Both the position numbers and the translations under genes were made by a program. DNA of 24,352 nt from a virus: the IMG/VR virus record IMGVR_UViG_3300050821_010271, positions 1-24,352 of that record. One strand, written 5' to 3'. Shown here in pieces: positions 13,053-21,083 of the stretch (position 1 is the first letter of the stretch; every line of letters begins with the position of its first letter). A model generated the notes under the pieces. That model saw only the letters and a program-made list of their open reading frames with translations, ran no database searches and was not told the DNA's origin.

Positions 13053-13074
13053 TCTTCGCTTAAGGTGTGGGGCC

Positions 13075-13434
13075 ATGCCTCAGATGATTCAGATGCGTGC
13101 ATTGGTCGCGTTTGACCGCAACGGAAAGCACGTCAAAGCCGGCGACCTCCTTCACGTATTTCCCATCGAAGCCGCCTCACTGCGTTATCTCAAACGAGCT
13201 GACTACGCTCCGCATGCGAAGCCGCCGGCGCCGACGCCGGAGCCTCCGCCAGCGGAGAGCCGCCCGGTCTCGGACGAGGCACAGAGACCGCCGGCTGCCG
13301 CTCCGGCTTCGGAGCGCGTGCCAGTGCAGGCCCAGCAGGCCGAGGCCGTCGAGACGGCGGATGGCAGCCGAGGCCGGCGGACGCGCACCAGCAGTCCGAC
13401 GCGGCGCGACATTTCGAACGCCTCAGAAGGATAG
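13075..13434 (+). CDS. small capsid-adjacent protein with Pro-rich tail
   Basis: ATG 13075 has AAGG at 13062-13065. The 119-residue protein has a folded N-terminal part of about 42 residues (MIQMRALVAFDRNGKHVKAG, DLLHVFPIEAASLRYLKRAD), resembling a small beta fold found in proteins coded next to phage capsid genes. A long Pro/Ala/Glu-rich tail then ends with Arg/Ser/Thr-rich residues (GSRGRRTRTSSPTRR). The tail is almost certainly disordered. It may be a minor head or decoration-like protein, inferred from position only. The stop lies 7 nt before the portal start. Confidence 0.6.
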   Translation: MPQMIQMRALVAFDRNGKHVKAGDLLHVFPIEAASLRYLKRADYAPHAKPPAPTPEPPPAESRPVSDEAQRPPAAAPASERVPVQAQQAEAVETADGSRGRRTRTSSPTRRDISNASEG

Positions 13435-13441
13435 CGGCTCC

Positions 13442-14923
13442 GTGAAGCTACTCGGCCTTGAGATCGGGAGGGCGGTTCCGGTCGTGCAGGCCGAGCCCGT
13501 CAACGAGCAGGCGCTCGTCTCCGCCCAGCGCGGCATCCCGATTCCGAACCCTCCGGCCTCGCTCTCGCCGGCCAGCTCCTCCGGCTGGTGGCCTTTCGGG
13601 TGGCTCCGCGAAGCCTTTCCCGGCGCGTGGCAGCGCGATATTAAAACGCCGGTTGTTGATGTCCTGACCTACGGCGCGGTCTTCTCCTGCGTCACGCTCA
13701 TTGCGTCCGATATCGCCAAGATGGGTCTCGGCATTGTCGAGCGCGTCAAAGACGGCACAACGATCCCGGCGATCAACTCCGCATGGTCGCCGGTGCTGAA
13801 GAAGCCGAACCATTATCAGATTCGCATCATGTTTGTGATGCAATGGCTGATCAGCAAGCTCACGTGGGGGAACGCCTATGTGCTGAAGGAGCGGGACAAC
13901 CGAGGCGTCGTGACTTCGCTCTATGTGCTGGACCCGAGCCGCGTCATTCCGCTCGTCGCCTCTAACGGCGATGTCTATTACGCGCTGACGGAAGACCTGC
14001 TCGCCGGCATCAAAGCCGGGATTCCGGCGATCCCGGCATCGGAGATCATTCACGATGTCATGTATCCCATTTATCATCCGCTGGTCGGGCTGAGCCCGAT
14101 TCATGCCTGCGGCTTGGCCGCGATTCAGGGCCTCCGCATTCAGGTCAACAGCGCGAAGTTCTTTGAGAATGGCGCCGCGCTCGGCGGCGTCCTGACCGCT
14201 CCCGGCGCCATTTCGAACGAGACCGCCGAGCGGCTGAAACAATTCTGGGAGAGCAAATACGTCGGCGCCTCGAATGTCGGCAAGGTGGCGGTCCTCGGCG
14301 ACGGTCTGAAGTTCGAGAAAATGACCATGTCGAGCACCGACGCGCAGTTGATCGAGCAGCTCAAGTGGACCTCGGAGAATGTCTGCACTTGCTACCATGT
14401 GCCTCCGCATAAGGTCGGCGTGCAGCCGCCTCCGACGCATACGAACATCGAAGCGCTCGACCAGCAATATTATTCGCAGTGCCTTCAGATCCTCGTCGAG
14501 TGTGTGGAGGGCCTGCTCGACGAAGGGCTGGCGATCAAGAATCCCTACTCCGTCGAGTTCTCGCTTGACGACCTGCTCCGCATGGACTCGGCCACGCTCA
14601 TGGACGTGCAAGCGAAGGGCGTCGGGGCCGGACTCGTTGCGCCGAACGAAGGCCGAAGGAAGCTGAACCTTCCGCCGGTGGTCGGCGGCCAAACGCCGTA
14701 TCTGCAACAGCAGAACTTCTCGCTCGCGGCGCTCGACGCACGCGACAAAGCTGGGCCGGCGCCAAGCACGGTGCCGGGAGCCGGCGGTGCGGCCGCTCCG
14801 GCGACCTCGGAGCCGAAGCCGCGCGTCTCCTCCAACGAGGAACCCGAAACGGAAATTCTGGAGGAGGCGATCTTCCTCGAAGCGCTGGAGCTGAAAATGA
14901 CGGAGTTCTTCGATGCAGCTTGA
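13442..14923 (+). CDS. portal protein, HK97 family
   Basis: The dodecameric ring at the capsid vertex through which DNA passes. I start at GTG 13442, with AGAAGGA at 13425-13431, not at the far-upstream in-frame ATG that overlaps the previous gene. The 493-residue product fits HK97-type portals (usually 400-500). It has [23 protein letters not shown] near the N-terminus, then [33 protein letters not shown], and LYVLDPSRV. Further on are [36 protein letters not shown], and [10 protein letters not shown], followed by [11 protein letters not shown]. The C-terminus is flexible and acidic. It sits after the capsid gene, a non-canonical order, and overlaps the collagen-like gene by 11 nt. Confidence 0.95.
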   Translation: MKLLGLEIGRAVPVVQAEPVNEQALVSAQRGIPIPNPPASLSPASSSGWWPFGWLREAFPGAWQRDIKTPVVDVLTYGAVFSCVTLIASDIAKMGLGIVERVKDGTTIPAINSAWSPVLKKPNHYQIRIMFVMQWLISKLTWGNAYVLKERDNRGVVTSLYVLDPSRVIPLVASNGDVYYALTEDLLAGIKAGIPAIPASEIIHDVMYPIYHPLVGLSPIHACGLAAIQGLRIQVNSAKFFENGAALGGVLTAPGAISNETAERLKQFWESKYVGASNVGKVAVLGDGLKFEKMTMSSTDAQLIEQLKWTSENVCTCYHVPPHKVGVQPPPTHTNIEALDQQYYSQCLQILVECVEGLLDEGLAIKNPYSVEFSLDDLLRMDSATLMDVQAKGVGAGLVAPNEGRRKLNLPPVVGGQTPYLQQQNFSLAALDARDKAGPAPSTVPGAGGAAAPATSEPKPRVSSNEEPETEILEEAIFLEALELKMTEFFDAA

Positions 14924-16223
14924 TGGCAAACAGCTCGCCGAGCTGGTCGGCATCGGCATTCAGAAAGCCGTGCGGCCGCTGCTCGAGCGGATCAAGCTCG
15001 TCGAAGCGCGGCCGCTGGCGCGCGACGGCAAGGACGGCCGCGACGGGCTCGAGGGCAAAGCCGGGCCTCAGGGCGATCCGGGACCGCAAGGCCTGAAGGG
15101 CGACAAGGGCGACCGAGGCGAAGCCGGGCCGGAAGGGCCGGTCGGGAAGCAGGGCACCATCGGCCTGCCGGGCGAGCCGGGTCCTATCGGCGCGCCGGGC
15201 GCGGACGGGCTGCCGGGGCCGAAGGGCGAAGCCGGCGAGCCGGGCACGGCCGGAGGGCCGGGTCCGCAAGGGCCAGCCGGGCCGCCCGGACCCATGGGGC
15301 CGCTCGGGCCTCCGGGACCGCAAGGCATGCCGGGCGATCCCGGTCCTATCGGCCCCGCCGGCCCAGAAGGGCCTGCCGGGCCGCAGGGCGCGCCGGGGGA
15401 GCCGGGCTTGCCCGGTGCGAAGGGCGAGCCGGGCGATCAGGGCCAGCCGGGGCCGCCGGGGCCTGCTGGGCCTCCCGGCAGCGCTGGGCCGCAAGGAGAG
15501 CCCGGTGTGCGCGGCGAGGCGGGCCTTCCCGGCGATCCGGGACCGCTCGGGCCGGCTGGGCCTCCGGGACCGGCTGGCGTGCAGCCGTCCGAGCTGCTCA
15601 GCATGTCGGAGCGGCTGGCGGCTATCGATGTCGAGCTGCCGAAGATGCTTCCGCTCTCCGCCTTGGAGGCGAAGCTCGCGGAGCTGCGCGGCGCCTTCGC
15701 GGCCGAGATCGCGGCGGCCACGAGCCTCGTCACCGAGTTCGCCACGAGCCTGACGAAGCGCATGGAGGCGGTCGAAGCCTTCAAGCCGGAGCCCGGTCGC
15801 GATGGCCGCGACGGCCGCGACGGTGCGCCGGGCGAGAAAGGCCTCGACGGCGCCGCTGGCAAAGACGGCCGCGACGGCTTCGGCTTCGACGACCTCTCGG
15901 TCGTCAAGAGCGGCGACCGGCTCTTCCTGCTGGTCTTTCAGCGCGGCGACGAGCGGAAGGAATTTCCGATCAGCTTTGACGGGCTCGTGCTCGACAAAGG
16001 CGTGTGGCGAGAGGAGCGCAGCTTCGAGCGCGGCGACGGCATCTCCTACGGCGGCTGCTTCTGGATCGCGCAGAAGGACAGCCAAGGCGCGCGGCCGGGC
16101 ACGTCCGACGACTGGCGGCTGGCGGTCAAGCAGGGCCGCGACGGGAAGCAGGGCCTCACCGGGCCGAAGGGCAAGGACGGGGCGCCGGGCAAAGACGGCA
16201 AAGACATGAACCTTCGGCGGTAG
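14913..16223 (+). CDS. collagen-like virion fibre protein
   Basis: A 436-residue protein. Residues 1-38 form a helical head ([20 protein letters not shown]). Residues 39-224 are 62 uninterrupted Gly-X-Y triplets, many GPP/GPQ/GEP/GDP. A helical, probably trimeric coiled-coil section follows (about 226-300), then about 10 triplets rich in GRD, then a beta domain (about 320-405) with [19 protein letters not shown] and [20 protein letters not shown]. This domain resembles carbohydrate-binding or fibre-tip modules in phage proteins. A last 8-triplet stretch ends KDMNLRR. Collagen-like phage proteins form trimers on heads or tail fibres. It overlaps the portal gene and sits immediately before the glycan cassette, so it is a candidate glycosylation substrate (inference). 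Confidence 0.88.
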   Translation: MQLDGKQLAELVGIGIQKAVRPLLERIKLVEARPLARDGKDGRDGLEGKAGPQGDPGPQGLKGDKGDRGEAGPEGPVGKQGTIGLPGEPGPIGAPGADGLPGPKGEAGEPGTAGGPGPQGPAGPPGPMGPLGPPGPQGMPGDPGPIGPAGPEGPAGPQGAPGEPGLPGAKGEPGDQGQPGPPGPAGPPGSAGPQGEPGVRGEAGLPGDPGPLGPAGPPGPAGVQPSELLSMSERLAAIDVELPKMLPLSALEAKLAELRGAFAAEIAAATSLVTEFATSLTKRMEAVEAFKPEPGRDGRDGRDGAPGEKGLDGAAGKDGRDGFGFDDLSVVKSGDRLFLLVFQRGDERKEFPISFDGLVLDKGVWREERSFERGDGISYGGCFWIAQKDSQGARPGTSDDWRLAVKQGRDGKQGLTGPKGKDGAPGKDGKDMNLRR

Positions 16224-16224
16224 C

Positions 16225-16914
16225 GTGGTCAACAACATGTGGGAGCTGCCGCAGGAGCGCCGCGCGCTCCTCGAGACGCGGGAAGCTGCGCGGCGCAACG
16301 AGATCCTCAAGAACAGCCACAAGGTGCCTCCGCTCTGTCCGGGCGGCACGGTGGTCTGCCTCGGCTGCGGGCCGAGCCTCGTCAAAGCCGACGTCGACTG
16401 GGCGCACGCCAAAGGCGCCACGATCATTGCGGTCAACGACGCCTACACGCTGGCGCCATTCGCGGCCGCGCTGATGGCCTCGGACGGCGCGTGGTGGATT
16501 CACAAGAAGCCGGCATTTGCCGGGCTCCGCTATTCGCTCGATCCCTCGGCCAGCCGCGTCAAGGGCGTGATCGTCCTGAAGAACACCGGCACTGATGGCA
16601 TCGAGCAGGACCCGGCCGGCCTCCGCACGGGCCGCAATTCCGGCGCGGCTGCTGTGAACCTCGCGGTCCATTTCGGCGCGAAGCGGATCATCTTGATCGG
16701 CTACGACATGGGCCACCAGAGCTCGAAGCGGTCCCACTTCTTCGGCAACCATAAGTTCCCGCTGCGCGACGGCTCGCCGTTTCCGGTTTTCATCGAAGCG
16801 TTCAAGCGCCAAGTCAACCCGCTGAAGCAGCTTGGCATCGAAGTAGTAAACTGCTCCCGGCAGACCGCGCTGACGTGCTTTCCACGGCTCCCGCTCGAGG
16901 ACGCGCTTCCGTGA
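16225..16914 (+). CDS. DUF115/MptE-like glycan enzyme, copy 1
   Basis: This 229-residue Rossmann-like protein has GGTVVCLGCGPSL (GPSL at 49-52) as the nucleotide-binding turn, AVNDAYTLAPFAAALMASD (N71, D72), GLRTGRNSGAAAVNLA (132-147), and the AKRIILIGYDM strand (152-162). This pattern is shared by DUF115 (MptE-like, Maf-type flagellin glycosylation) proteins and GT42 sialyltransferase-like proteins in phage genomes. A sugar transfer role is likely; the sugar is unknown. The start is GTG 16225 or possibly ATG 16237; neither has a good Shine-Dalgarno. It follows the collagen gene by one base and its stop overlaps the GT-D gene by GTGA. Confidence 0.75.
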   Translation: MVNNMWELPQERRALLETREAARRNEILKNSHKVPPLCPGGTVVCLGCGPSLVKADVDWAHAKGATIIAVNDAYTLAPFAAALMASDGAWWIHKKPAFAGLRYSLDPSASRVKGVIVLKNTGTDGIEQDPAGLRTGRNSGAAAVNLAVHFGAKRIILIGYDMGHQSSKRSHFFGNHKFPLRDGSPFPVFIEAFKRQVNPLKQLGIEVVNCSRQTALTCFPRLPLEDALP

Positions 16915-17627
16915 AGCGCTGGCCGGCTGTGCTCTCCGAGGAGGAGACGCTCGACGAGGTGCTCGCCGGGCGTAGCATCGCGCGCTACGGCGACGGAGAG
17001 TTCAAGCTCTGTCAAGGCGCCAGCATCAAGAGCCAGCAGTTCGAGCCGAAGCTCGGGCGGCGGCTCCGGGCGATCCTGCTGGAGCGGAGCAAGGCCGACT
17101 GCATCGTGGCGATCCCGAACCTGAACGTGCCGACTAAACCGTTCTGGGACGGCTTCAAGACGCCGAAGACCACGGCGCTCTTCGACATGAAGCGCGTCTA
17201 CGGCTCGGCCTTCATCTCTCGGCCTGACAGCGCGCCATGGATTCACCAGCCGCGCTACTGGCGGAAGGTAGAGAGCCTCTGGAAAGGGCAGGAGGTGACG
17301 CTCGTGCGCGGCTCTGGTAAGAGCCTCACGGCGGGCGTGCTGGCCTCGGCCAAGGCGGTCAACGAGATCATGTGCGCGCGGCAGCATGCGTGGGCCGAGC
17401 GCGAGGAGCTGCTGGAAAAGATCGGCCGGCCTCGGCGCGTGCTGCTCTGCTGTGGGCCGACGGCCACGGTGCTGGCCGCTGACTTAGCGGAGCGAGGCGT
17501 TCATGCCATCGACCTCGGACACATCGGAATGTGGTTTAAGCGACTCGACAAGAGCGCACTCGACGCGCTCGAAATCGGGCGGGCGGAAGAGCGGGCCGAG
17601 GATGCAGCCGACCATACCGTTGGATGA
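16911..17627 (+). CDS. GT-D type glycosyltransferase
   Basis: I start at GTG 16911 (GTGA overlap). The 238-residue product fits the GT-D fold glycosyltransferases (formerly DUF1792). It has the motif ARYGDGEFKLC (D28-G-E30), then VAIPNL, VYGSAFISRPDSAPWI (97-111), LVRGSGKSLTAG, and LLCCGPTATVLAADLAERGV (178-197), and IDLGHIGMW near the end. In GT-D enzymes the Asp-x-Glu motif binds metal and the sugar nucleotide, and family members add sugars to Ser-rich adhesin proteins. That is an appealing parallel with a structural protein next door. The donor sugar is unknown. Confidence 0.8.
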   Translation: MKRWPAVLSEEETLDEVLAGRSIARYGDGEFKLCQGASIKSQQFEPKLGRRLRAILLERSKADCIVAIPNLNVPTKPFWDGFKTPKTTALFDMKRVYGSAFISRPDSAPWIHQPRYWRKVESLWKGQEVTLVRGSGKSLTAGVLASAKAVNEIMCARQHAWAEREELLEKIGRPRRVLLCCGPTATVLAADLAERGVHAIDLGHIGMWFKRLDKSALDALEIGRAEERAEDAADHTVG

Positions 17628-17790
17628 AGTCGCGCTCCGCCTGCTCTGCGCCATGGTCTCGAAAGGCGAGCCGCATAGCCTAACCACGGTGCGTGAAGCT
17701 TTCGCGCTGGCGCTCAATTTCCACGACCACGCAGCGCTGATCAGGAGTCGCAAAGGCGAACCGCTCGCCTTCGACGATAACGGGGTATGA
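17602..17790 (+). CDS. small hypothetical protein in glycan cassette
   Basis: I start at ATG 17602 because upstream codons in this frame lie inside the GT-D gene. The 62-residue product (MQPTIPLDEVALRLLCAMVS, then FALALNFHDHAALI) is helical with no motif I recognise. It overlaps the GT-D gene by 26 nt and ends on the ATGA of the next gene. A helper subunit of an enzyme is possible but unsupported. Confidence 0.5.
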   Translation: MQPTIPLDEVALRLLCAMVSKGEPHSLTTVREAFALALNFHDHAALIRSRKGEPLAFDDNGV

Positions 17791-18416
17791 TGTCGCGGCG
17801 ACAATTCAAAGCCAACGCTGTCGTGCCGCGCTGGCGCGTGCCGCTGGAGTGGGCCGGGCAGCGCTGCTTTATTATTGCCGGCGGCCGAAGCGTAGCCGAT
17901 CAAGCGCGCCTGATCCCGAAGCTTCGAGGCCGCATTATCGCCATCAAGCAAAGCGTGGCGCTCCGCCCGACGGCCGATGTCATGCTGCTGGCTTCGCGGG
18001 AGGACTGGTTCGTCTGCCGCGACTACTTCCGGCTCTATCGCGGGCCGCGCGTCATTTGCCGGTCGAATTATCCCAACATGCCGAAGGGCACGCTCTATCT
18101 GCGGCGCAGCAAGGAGGCGCTGTCTCGGGACCCGGAGCACCTTGCCGGCCTCGACGCCGGATCGAGCGCGATCAACCTCGCGGCGCTCTTCGGCGCGAAG
18201 GAGATTGTCGTGCTCGGCATGGACATGGTGCAGGGCCGGTGGGTGAGGAGCCACCCGACCATGCCGGTGATTCCGGACTGGCACTTCAAGCTGCACCTCC
18301 AAGGCCTGCAACGCATGGCGCCGGAGCTGAAGCGCGACGGCATCCGCGTTATAAACTGCTCGCCGATTTCCGCCGTCGAATGCTTTGAGCGGCGGGAGCT
18401 GAGGGAGTTTCTATGA
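17787..18416 (+). CDS. DUF115/MptE-like glycan enzyme, copy 2
   Basis: A 209-residue relative of the 16225 product with the same layout. It has RCFIIAGGRSVADQA as the nucleotide-binding turn (GGRS in place of GPSL), VMLLASREDWF, then LDAGSSAINLAALFGAKEIV, and VLGMDMVQGRW, then GIRVINCSP near the end. The GSSAINLAALFGAKEI stretch aligns directly with GRNSGAAAVNLAVHFGAKRI of copy 1. A second sugar-transferring or nucleotide-sugar enzyme is likely. The degenerate GPSL turn leaves open a loss or change of activity. It starts on ATGA coupled to the previous gene. Confidence 0.7.
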   Translation: MMSRRQFKANAVVPRWRVPLEWAGQRCFIIAGGRSVADQARLIPKLRGRIIAIKQSVALRPTADVMLLASREDWFVCRDYFRLYRGPRVICRSNYPNMPKGTLYLRRSKEALSRDPEHLAGLDAGSSAINLAALFGAKEIVVLGMDMVQGRWVRSHPTMPVIPDWHFKLHLQGLQRMAPELKRDGIRVINCSPISAVECFERRELREFL

Positions 18417-18613
18417 CGGCGATGGACGAGCTTTCGGTCACTCTCGAATTTCGGCCGCGTCCGCTCTGGCGGCCGCTCGGCCTTCGAGCCTTCGCGCGTT
18501 GGTATCGGGAAGCGCGCCGCTATCACGGCCGCGTCGTCTCGGCTTTCTGCGCCTGCCGGGTGGCGCGCTGCGAAGTCTTCATTAACGGCAAGAAGCGAAC
18601 CCATGACGCGTGA
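18413..18613 (+). CDS. 66-residue basic hypothetical protein in cassette
   Basis: It starts on the ATGA at 18413 and overlaps the methyltransferase gene by 11 nt. The product is strongly basic and aromatic (LEFRPRPLWRPLGLRAFARW, YREARRYHGRV, then FCACRVARC). CAC and a nearby Cys are present. No recognised domain. It could be a membrane-surface or nucleic-acid-associated small protein, but this is guesswork. Confidence 0.5.
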   Translation: MTAMDELSVTLEFRPRPLWRPLGLRAFARWYREARRYHGRVVSAFCACRVARCEVFINGKKRTHDA

Positions 18614-19193
18614 GCAGCTCATCTCCGAGGCCTATCTCGAAGAGCAGCGCATTCTACACGCCTCTCCGCGCGGCTACGGCGGCCGAGGCGACAAGTGGGC
18701 GTCGTTCGTTCTGGAGCTGCTTAAGGCGCACTCGCTTGCCTCGATGCTCGACTACGGCTGCGGTCAAGGCTCGCTCTGCCGGGCGCTGCTGGACGGCTTC
18801 GGCGACTTCCGCATCGTGGAAGGCTTCGACGGGATGGTGGAGCTGCGCGAATACGATCCCGCCATTCCGGGCAAGGACGAGCCGCCCAGCGCGCCGGCCG
18901 ACCTCGTGGTCTGCACCGACGTGCTGGAGCACATCGAGCATGACAAGATCCACGCCGTGCTCTGCCACCTGCGCGAGCTGACCGGCCGCGCGCTCTTCGT
19001 AGTCGTCTCTCTGGTGCCAACCGCAAAGACGCTCCGGAATGGTAAGCAGGCGCACATCCTGCTGCGCTCCGAGGAATGGTGGCGCTATCAATTCGAGGAG
19101 CATGACTTCGCGCTGGGCAAGACCGTCAAAGGCCGAGACCCGAAGAAAGACCACAAGCAGTTCGCGGCAGTGTGGAAGCCATGCGGAAGATAG
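18603..19193 (+). CDS. class I SAM-dependent methyltransferase
   Basis: A 196-residue protein with the Rossmann methyltransferase motifs: motif I LDYGCGQGSLC (D50 to G56), an acidic end of strand two (EGFDG, YDP), and VVCTDVLEHIEHDKIHAVL (103-120), the DxLEHI motif typical of small-molecule or sugar methyltransferases. A VVSLVPTAKTL strand follows. It lies between glycosyltransferases, so methylation of sugars or sugar nucleotides is the likely role. A C-terminal KDHKQFAAVWK strand completes the fold. ATG 18603 is within the previous gene's end (11-nt overlap). Confidence 0.85.
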   Translation: MTREQLISEAYLEEQRILHASPRGYGGRGDKWASFVLELLKAHSLASMLDYGCGQGSLCRALLDGFGDFRIVEGFDGMVELREYDPAIPGKDEPPSAPADLVVCTDVLEHIEHDKIHAVLCHLRELTGRALFVVVSLVPTAKTLRNGKQAHILLRSEEWWRYQFEEHDFALGKTVKGRDPKKDHKQFAAVWKPCGR

Positions 19194-19786
19194 AGGGGCT
19201 CTTCTGGCCGGACGATGTTGCTGATAAATGGCAGCATTCGCTACGGCATATGGCGTCCCTCGACTGGACGCTGAAGCATTGCGGCGGCCGGCGCACGGCG
19301 GTGCAGGCCGGCGGCAATATCGGCATCTGGCCTCGGCGCATGGCGGAGGCCGGCTTCCGGCGCGTCCTGACCTTTGAGCCGGACGTCTTTAGCCGAAAGT
19401 GTTTGGAGCGCAATGTGTCGGCGCGCGTCGAGGTATATCCCTACGCGCTGGGCGCTGCCGCTGGTGAATGCGATATCCACCACAGAAGCCTCGGCTCCCA
19501 TCGCGTTGTGGAAGGCTCGGGCGTCAACATGGTTCCGCTCGATTCTTTTCGGCTGGAGGATGTCGATCTGCTCCAGCTTGACATCGAGGGCTACGAATGG
19601 CACGCGCTCGCCGGCGCCGTCGATACCCTGACGCGCTGCCGGCCCATGGTGCACATCGAGCTGCGCGGCTTCACGGAGAAATACGGCCATTCCGACGAGG
19701 AGGTGCGTGAGCTGCTCCGCCGGCACGGCTACAAAGAGCTAAAGGCGCTTCCCGGCAACGACTTCGTCTTTAAGGTGCTGTCATGA
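19181..19786 (+). CDS. FkbM-family methyltransferase
   Basis: I prefer ATG 19181 (MRKIEGLFWPDD), preceded by GGAAG, over the in-frame GTG at 19172. The 201-residue product carries FkbM motifs: VQAGGNIGIWP (motif I, 41-51), LTFEPDVFSRKCLERN (63-78), VPLDSF, LLQLDIEGYEW (130-140) and VHIELRGFTEKYGH (157-170). FkbM enzymes O-methylate sugars or secondary metabolites, and are frequent in capsule, O-antigen and phage glycan loci. The start lies within the end of the previous gene. The stop overlaps the next gene by ATGA. Confidence 0.88.
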   Translation: MRKIEGLFWPDDVADKWQHSLRHMASLDWTLKHCGGRRTAVQAGGNIGIWPRRMAEAGFRRVLTFEPDVFSRKCLERNVSARVEVYPYALGAAAGECDIHHRSLGSHRVVEGSGVNMVPLDSFRLEDVDLLQLDIEGYEWHALAGAVDTLTRCRPMVHIELRGFTEKYGHSDEEVRELLRRHGYKELKALPGNDFVFKVLS

Positions 19787-20343
19787 TTCCAGTCGAAAAC
19801 TACGAGGCGGTCTGCCGCGCGGTGCCCTATCGCGTCAAGGGCGTGTTCTATTCGGAGCTGTATCTCTTCCTGCAAGCCTGCTCCGACAACGACGTCAACC
19901 TCGTTATCGAGAGCGGGGTCAAGCACGGCATGTCGACGCGGTTGCTGGCGTCCGCATGGCCGGGAGAGATCATCAGCATCGACCGCGACGACGGCATTAT
20001 TCCGGAGGTTGTCGAAGGCGTGCAATTCATGGAGGGCGATTCGCGGGAGCTGATACCGATGATCCTGCGCGCCTACAAAGGCCGGCGCGCGGCGGTCCTA
20101 ATCGACGGACCGAAGGGAGAGACCGCGCTCCAGCTCAAGGCCGCGATCTGGCAAAGCGACATTGTGCGCGTCGTGGCGATACACGACCTTCCGCTTGAGG
20201 CCGTGCCGAGCTGCCACCGGCACAGCCATGAGCCGAGCTTCCGGACGAGCGTTGGGCGCCGGCTCGACGCCTTCATCGCGCACGACTATGCCCGGAAGTA
20301 TCCAAACGGAACCGGCTTGGCAATCTGGGAGAAGAAGCAGTGA
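19783..20343 (+). CDS. SAM methyltransferase-fold protein
   Basis: A 186-residue protein with an alpha/beta methyltransferase-like order: VNLVIESGVKHGMSTRLLA as a degenerate motif I, GEIISIDRDDG for strand two, FMEGDSRELIPMIL, and AAVLIDGPKGETAL, the IDGxKG-like strand four common in Methyltransf_24 enzymes. Then DIVRVVAIHDLP and a His-rich SCHRHSHEPSF segment. The glycine-rich loop is ESGVKHG rather than ExGxGxG, so cofactor binding is probable but less certain than in its neighbours. It starts on ATGA and overlaps the next gene by GTGA. Confidence 0.65.
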   Translation: MIPVENYEAVCRAVPYRVKGVFYSELYLFLQACSDNDVNLVIESGVKHGMSTRLLASAWPGEIISIDRDDGIIPEVVEGVQFMEGDSRELIPMILRAYKGRRAAVLIDGPKGETALQLKAAIWQSDIVRVVAIHDLPLEAVPSCHRHSHEPSFRTSVGRRLDAFIAHDYARKYPNGTGLAIWEKKQ

Positions 20344-21083
20344 GCTACGACAAGCCGCGCATGATGGATGCGCTGACGCTGGTGATGCCTTACTACGACA
20401 ACCCGACCATGCTCTCCGAGCAGCAGCGGCAGTGGATGAAATATCCAGAGGAGATGCGCCAGAAGCTTCACGTTGTCATCGTTGACGACTGCTCTCCGCG
20501 CTGGCCGGCTCGTGAGCGCGTGCTCGAGCCGGAGATACTCGGGCTGGCCTCGTTCAGCCTGTATCGGACGCTCGTCGATGTCCGGTGGAACTGGCTCTTC
20601 TGCCGAAACCTCGGCGTCTCGGTGGCGACCACGAACTGGGTCTTGATGACGGATATCGACCATGTCATGCCGGGCAAAACCTTCGCGGCTATCCTCGAGA
20701 CGAAGCTCTCGCCCGGTATGGCCTATCGGCTCTCCAGAGTCGACGCTCCGCTCGGCACGGCTTACAAGCCGCATCCGAACACATGGATGATGACGCGGGC
20801 GCTCTTCGACAAGATCGGCGGCTACGACGAGCGCTTCTCCGGCTTCTATGGGACTGACGGAGAATTTCGGCGCCGTGTGCAGGACCGCGCCGACGGGATC
20901 ATCATGCTGCCGCATACCATGGTCCGCTATCCGCGCGAAGTGATCGCCGACGCCTCGACCACGACCTATGGCCGGAAGGAGCCGCAGGACCGGTCAAATG
21001 TCAAGCGTATCGTCTTGGAACGCGCTGAGATTCCAAAGTGGGAAACGAAGCGACTAACCTTTCCCTATGAGCGGCTGGTATGA
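20340..21083 (+). CDS. GT2-family glycosyltransferase
   Basis: A 247-residue GT-A fold enzyme. LTLVMPYYDNPTML (12-25) opens the fold, VVIVDDCSP (45-53) carries the UDP-binding acidic pair, NWLFCRNLGVSVATTNWVLM (84-103) is the conserved RNxG helix, and DID (105-107) is the DxD metal site. GGYDERFSGFYGTDGEFRRRV (160-180) holds the acceptor-side acidic catalytic motif. These are classic GT2 features. It is cytoplasmic, with no membrane span. It starts with GTG overlapping the previous stop (GTGA). Confidence 0.88.
   Translation: MSYDKPRMMDALTLVMPYYDNPTMLSEQQRQWMKYPEEMRQKLHVVIVDDCSPRWPARERVLEPEILGLASFSLYRTLVDVRWNWLFCRNLGVSVATTNWVLMTDIDHVMPGKTFAAILETKLSPGMAYRLSRVDAPLGTAYKPHPNTWMMTRALFDKIGGYDERFSGFYGTDGEFRRRVQDRADGIIMLPHTMVRYPREVIADASTTTYGRKEPQDRSNVKRIVLERAEIPKWETKRLTFPYERLV

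Noticed and set aside
13097-13441. Upstream extension of the portal frame to ATG 13097
   Set aside because: This part lies within the 13075 gene in another frame and reads as Arg/Ser-rich shadow; GTG 13442 with AGAAGGA fits portal length.
13448-14959. A 503-residue - strand frame opposite the portal gene
   Set aside because: Antisense to a confident portal gene. Composition is Arg/Asp/His-rich as expected of mirrored codons, and no domain is visible.
15029-15585. Dense short repeats that might suggest a CRISPR or tandem-repeat array
   Set aside because: They are the 9-nt periodicity of Gly-X-Y codons in the collagen-like gene, with no fixed repeat or spacer length.
14598-16436. A 612-residue - strand frame opposite portal and collagen-like genes
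   Set aside because: The mirrored Gly-X-Y codons yield an Arg/Pro/Ala repeat without known domain; it is a shadow of the collagen gene.
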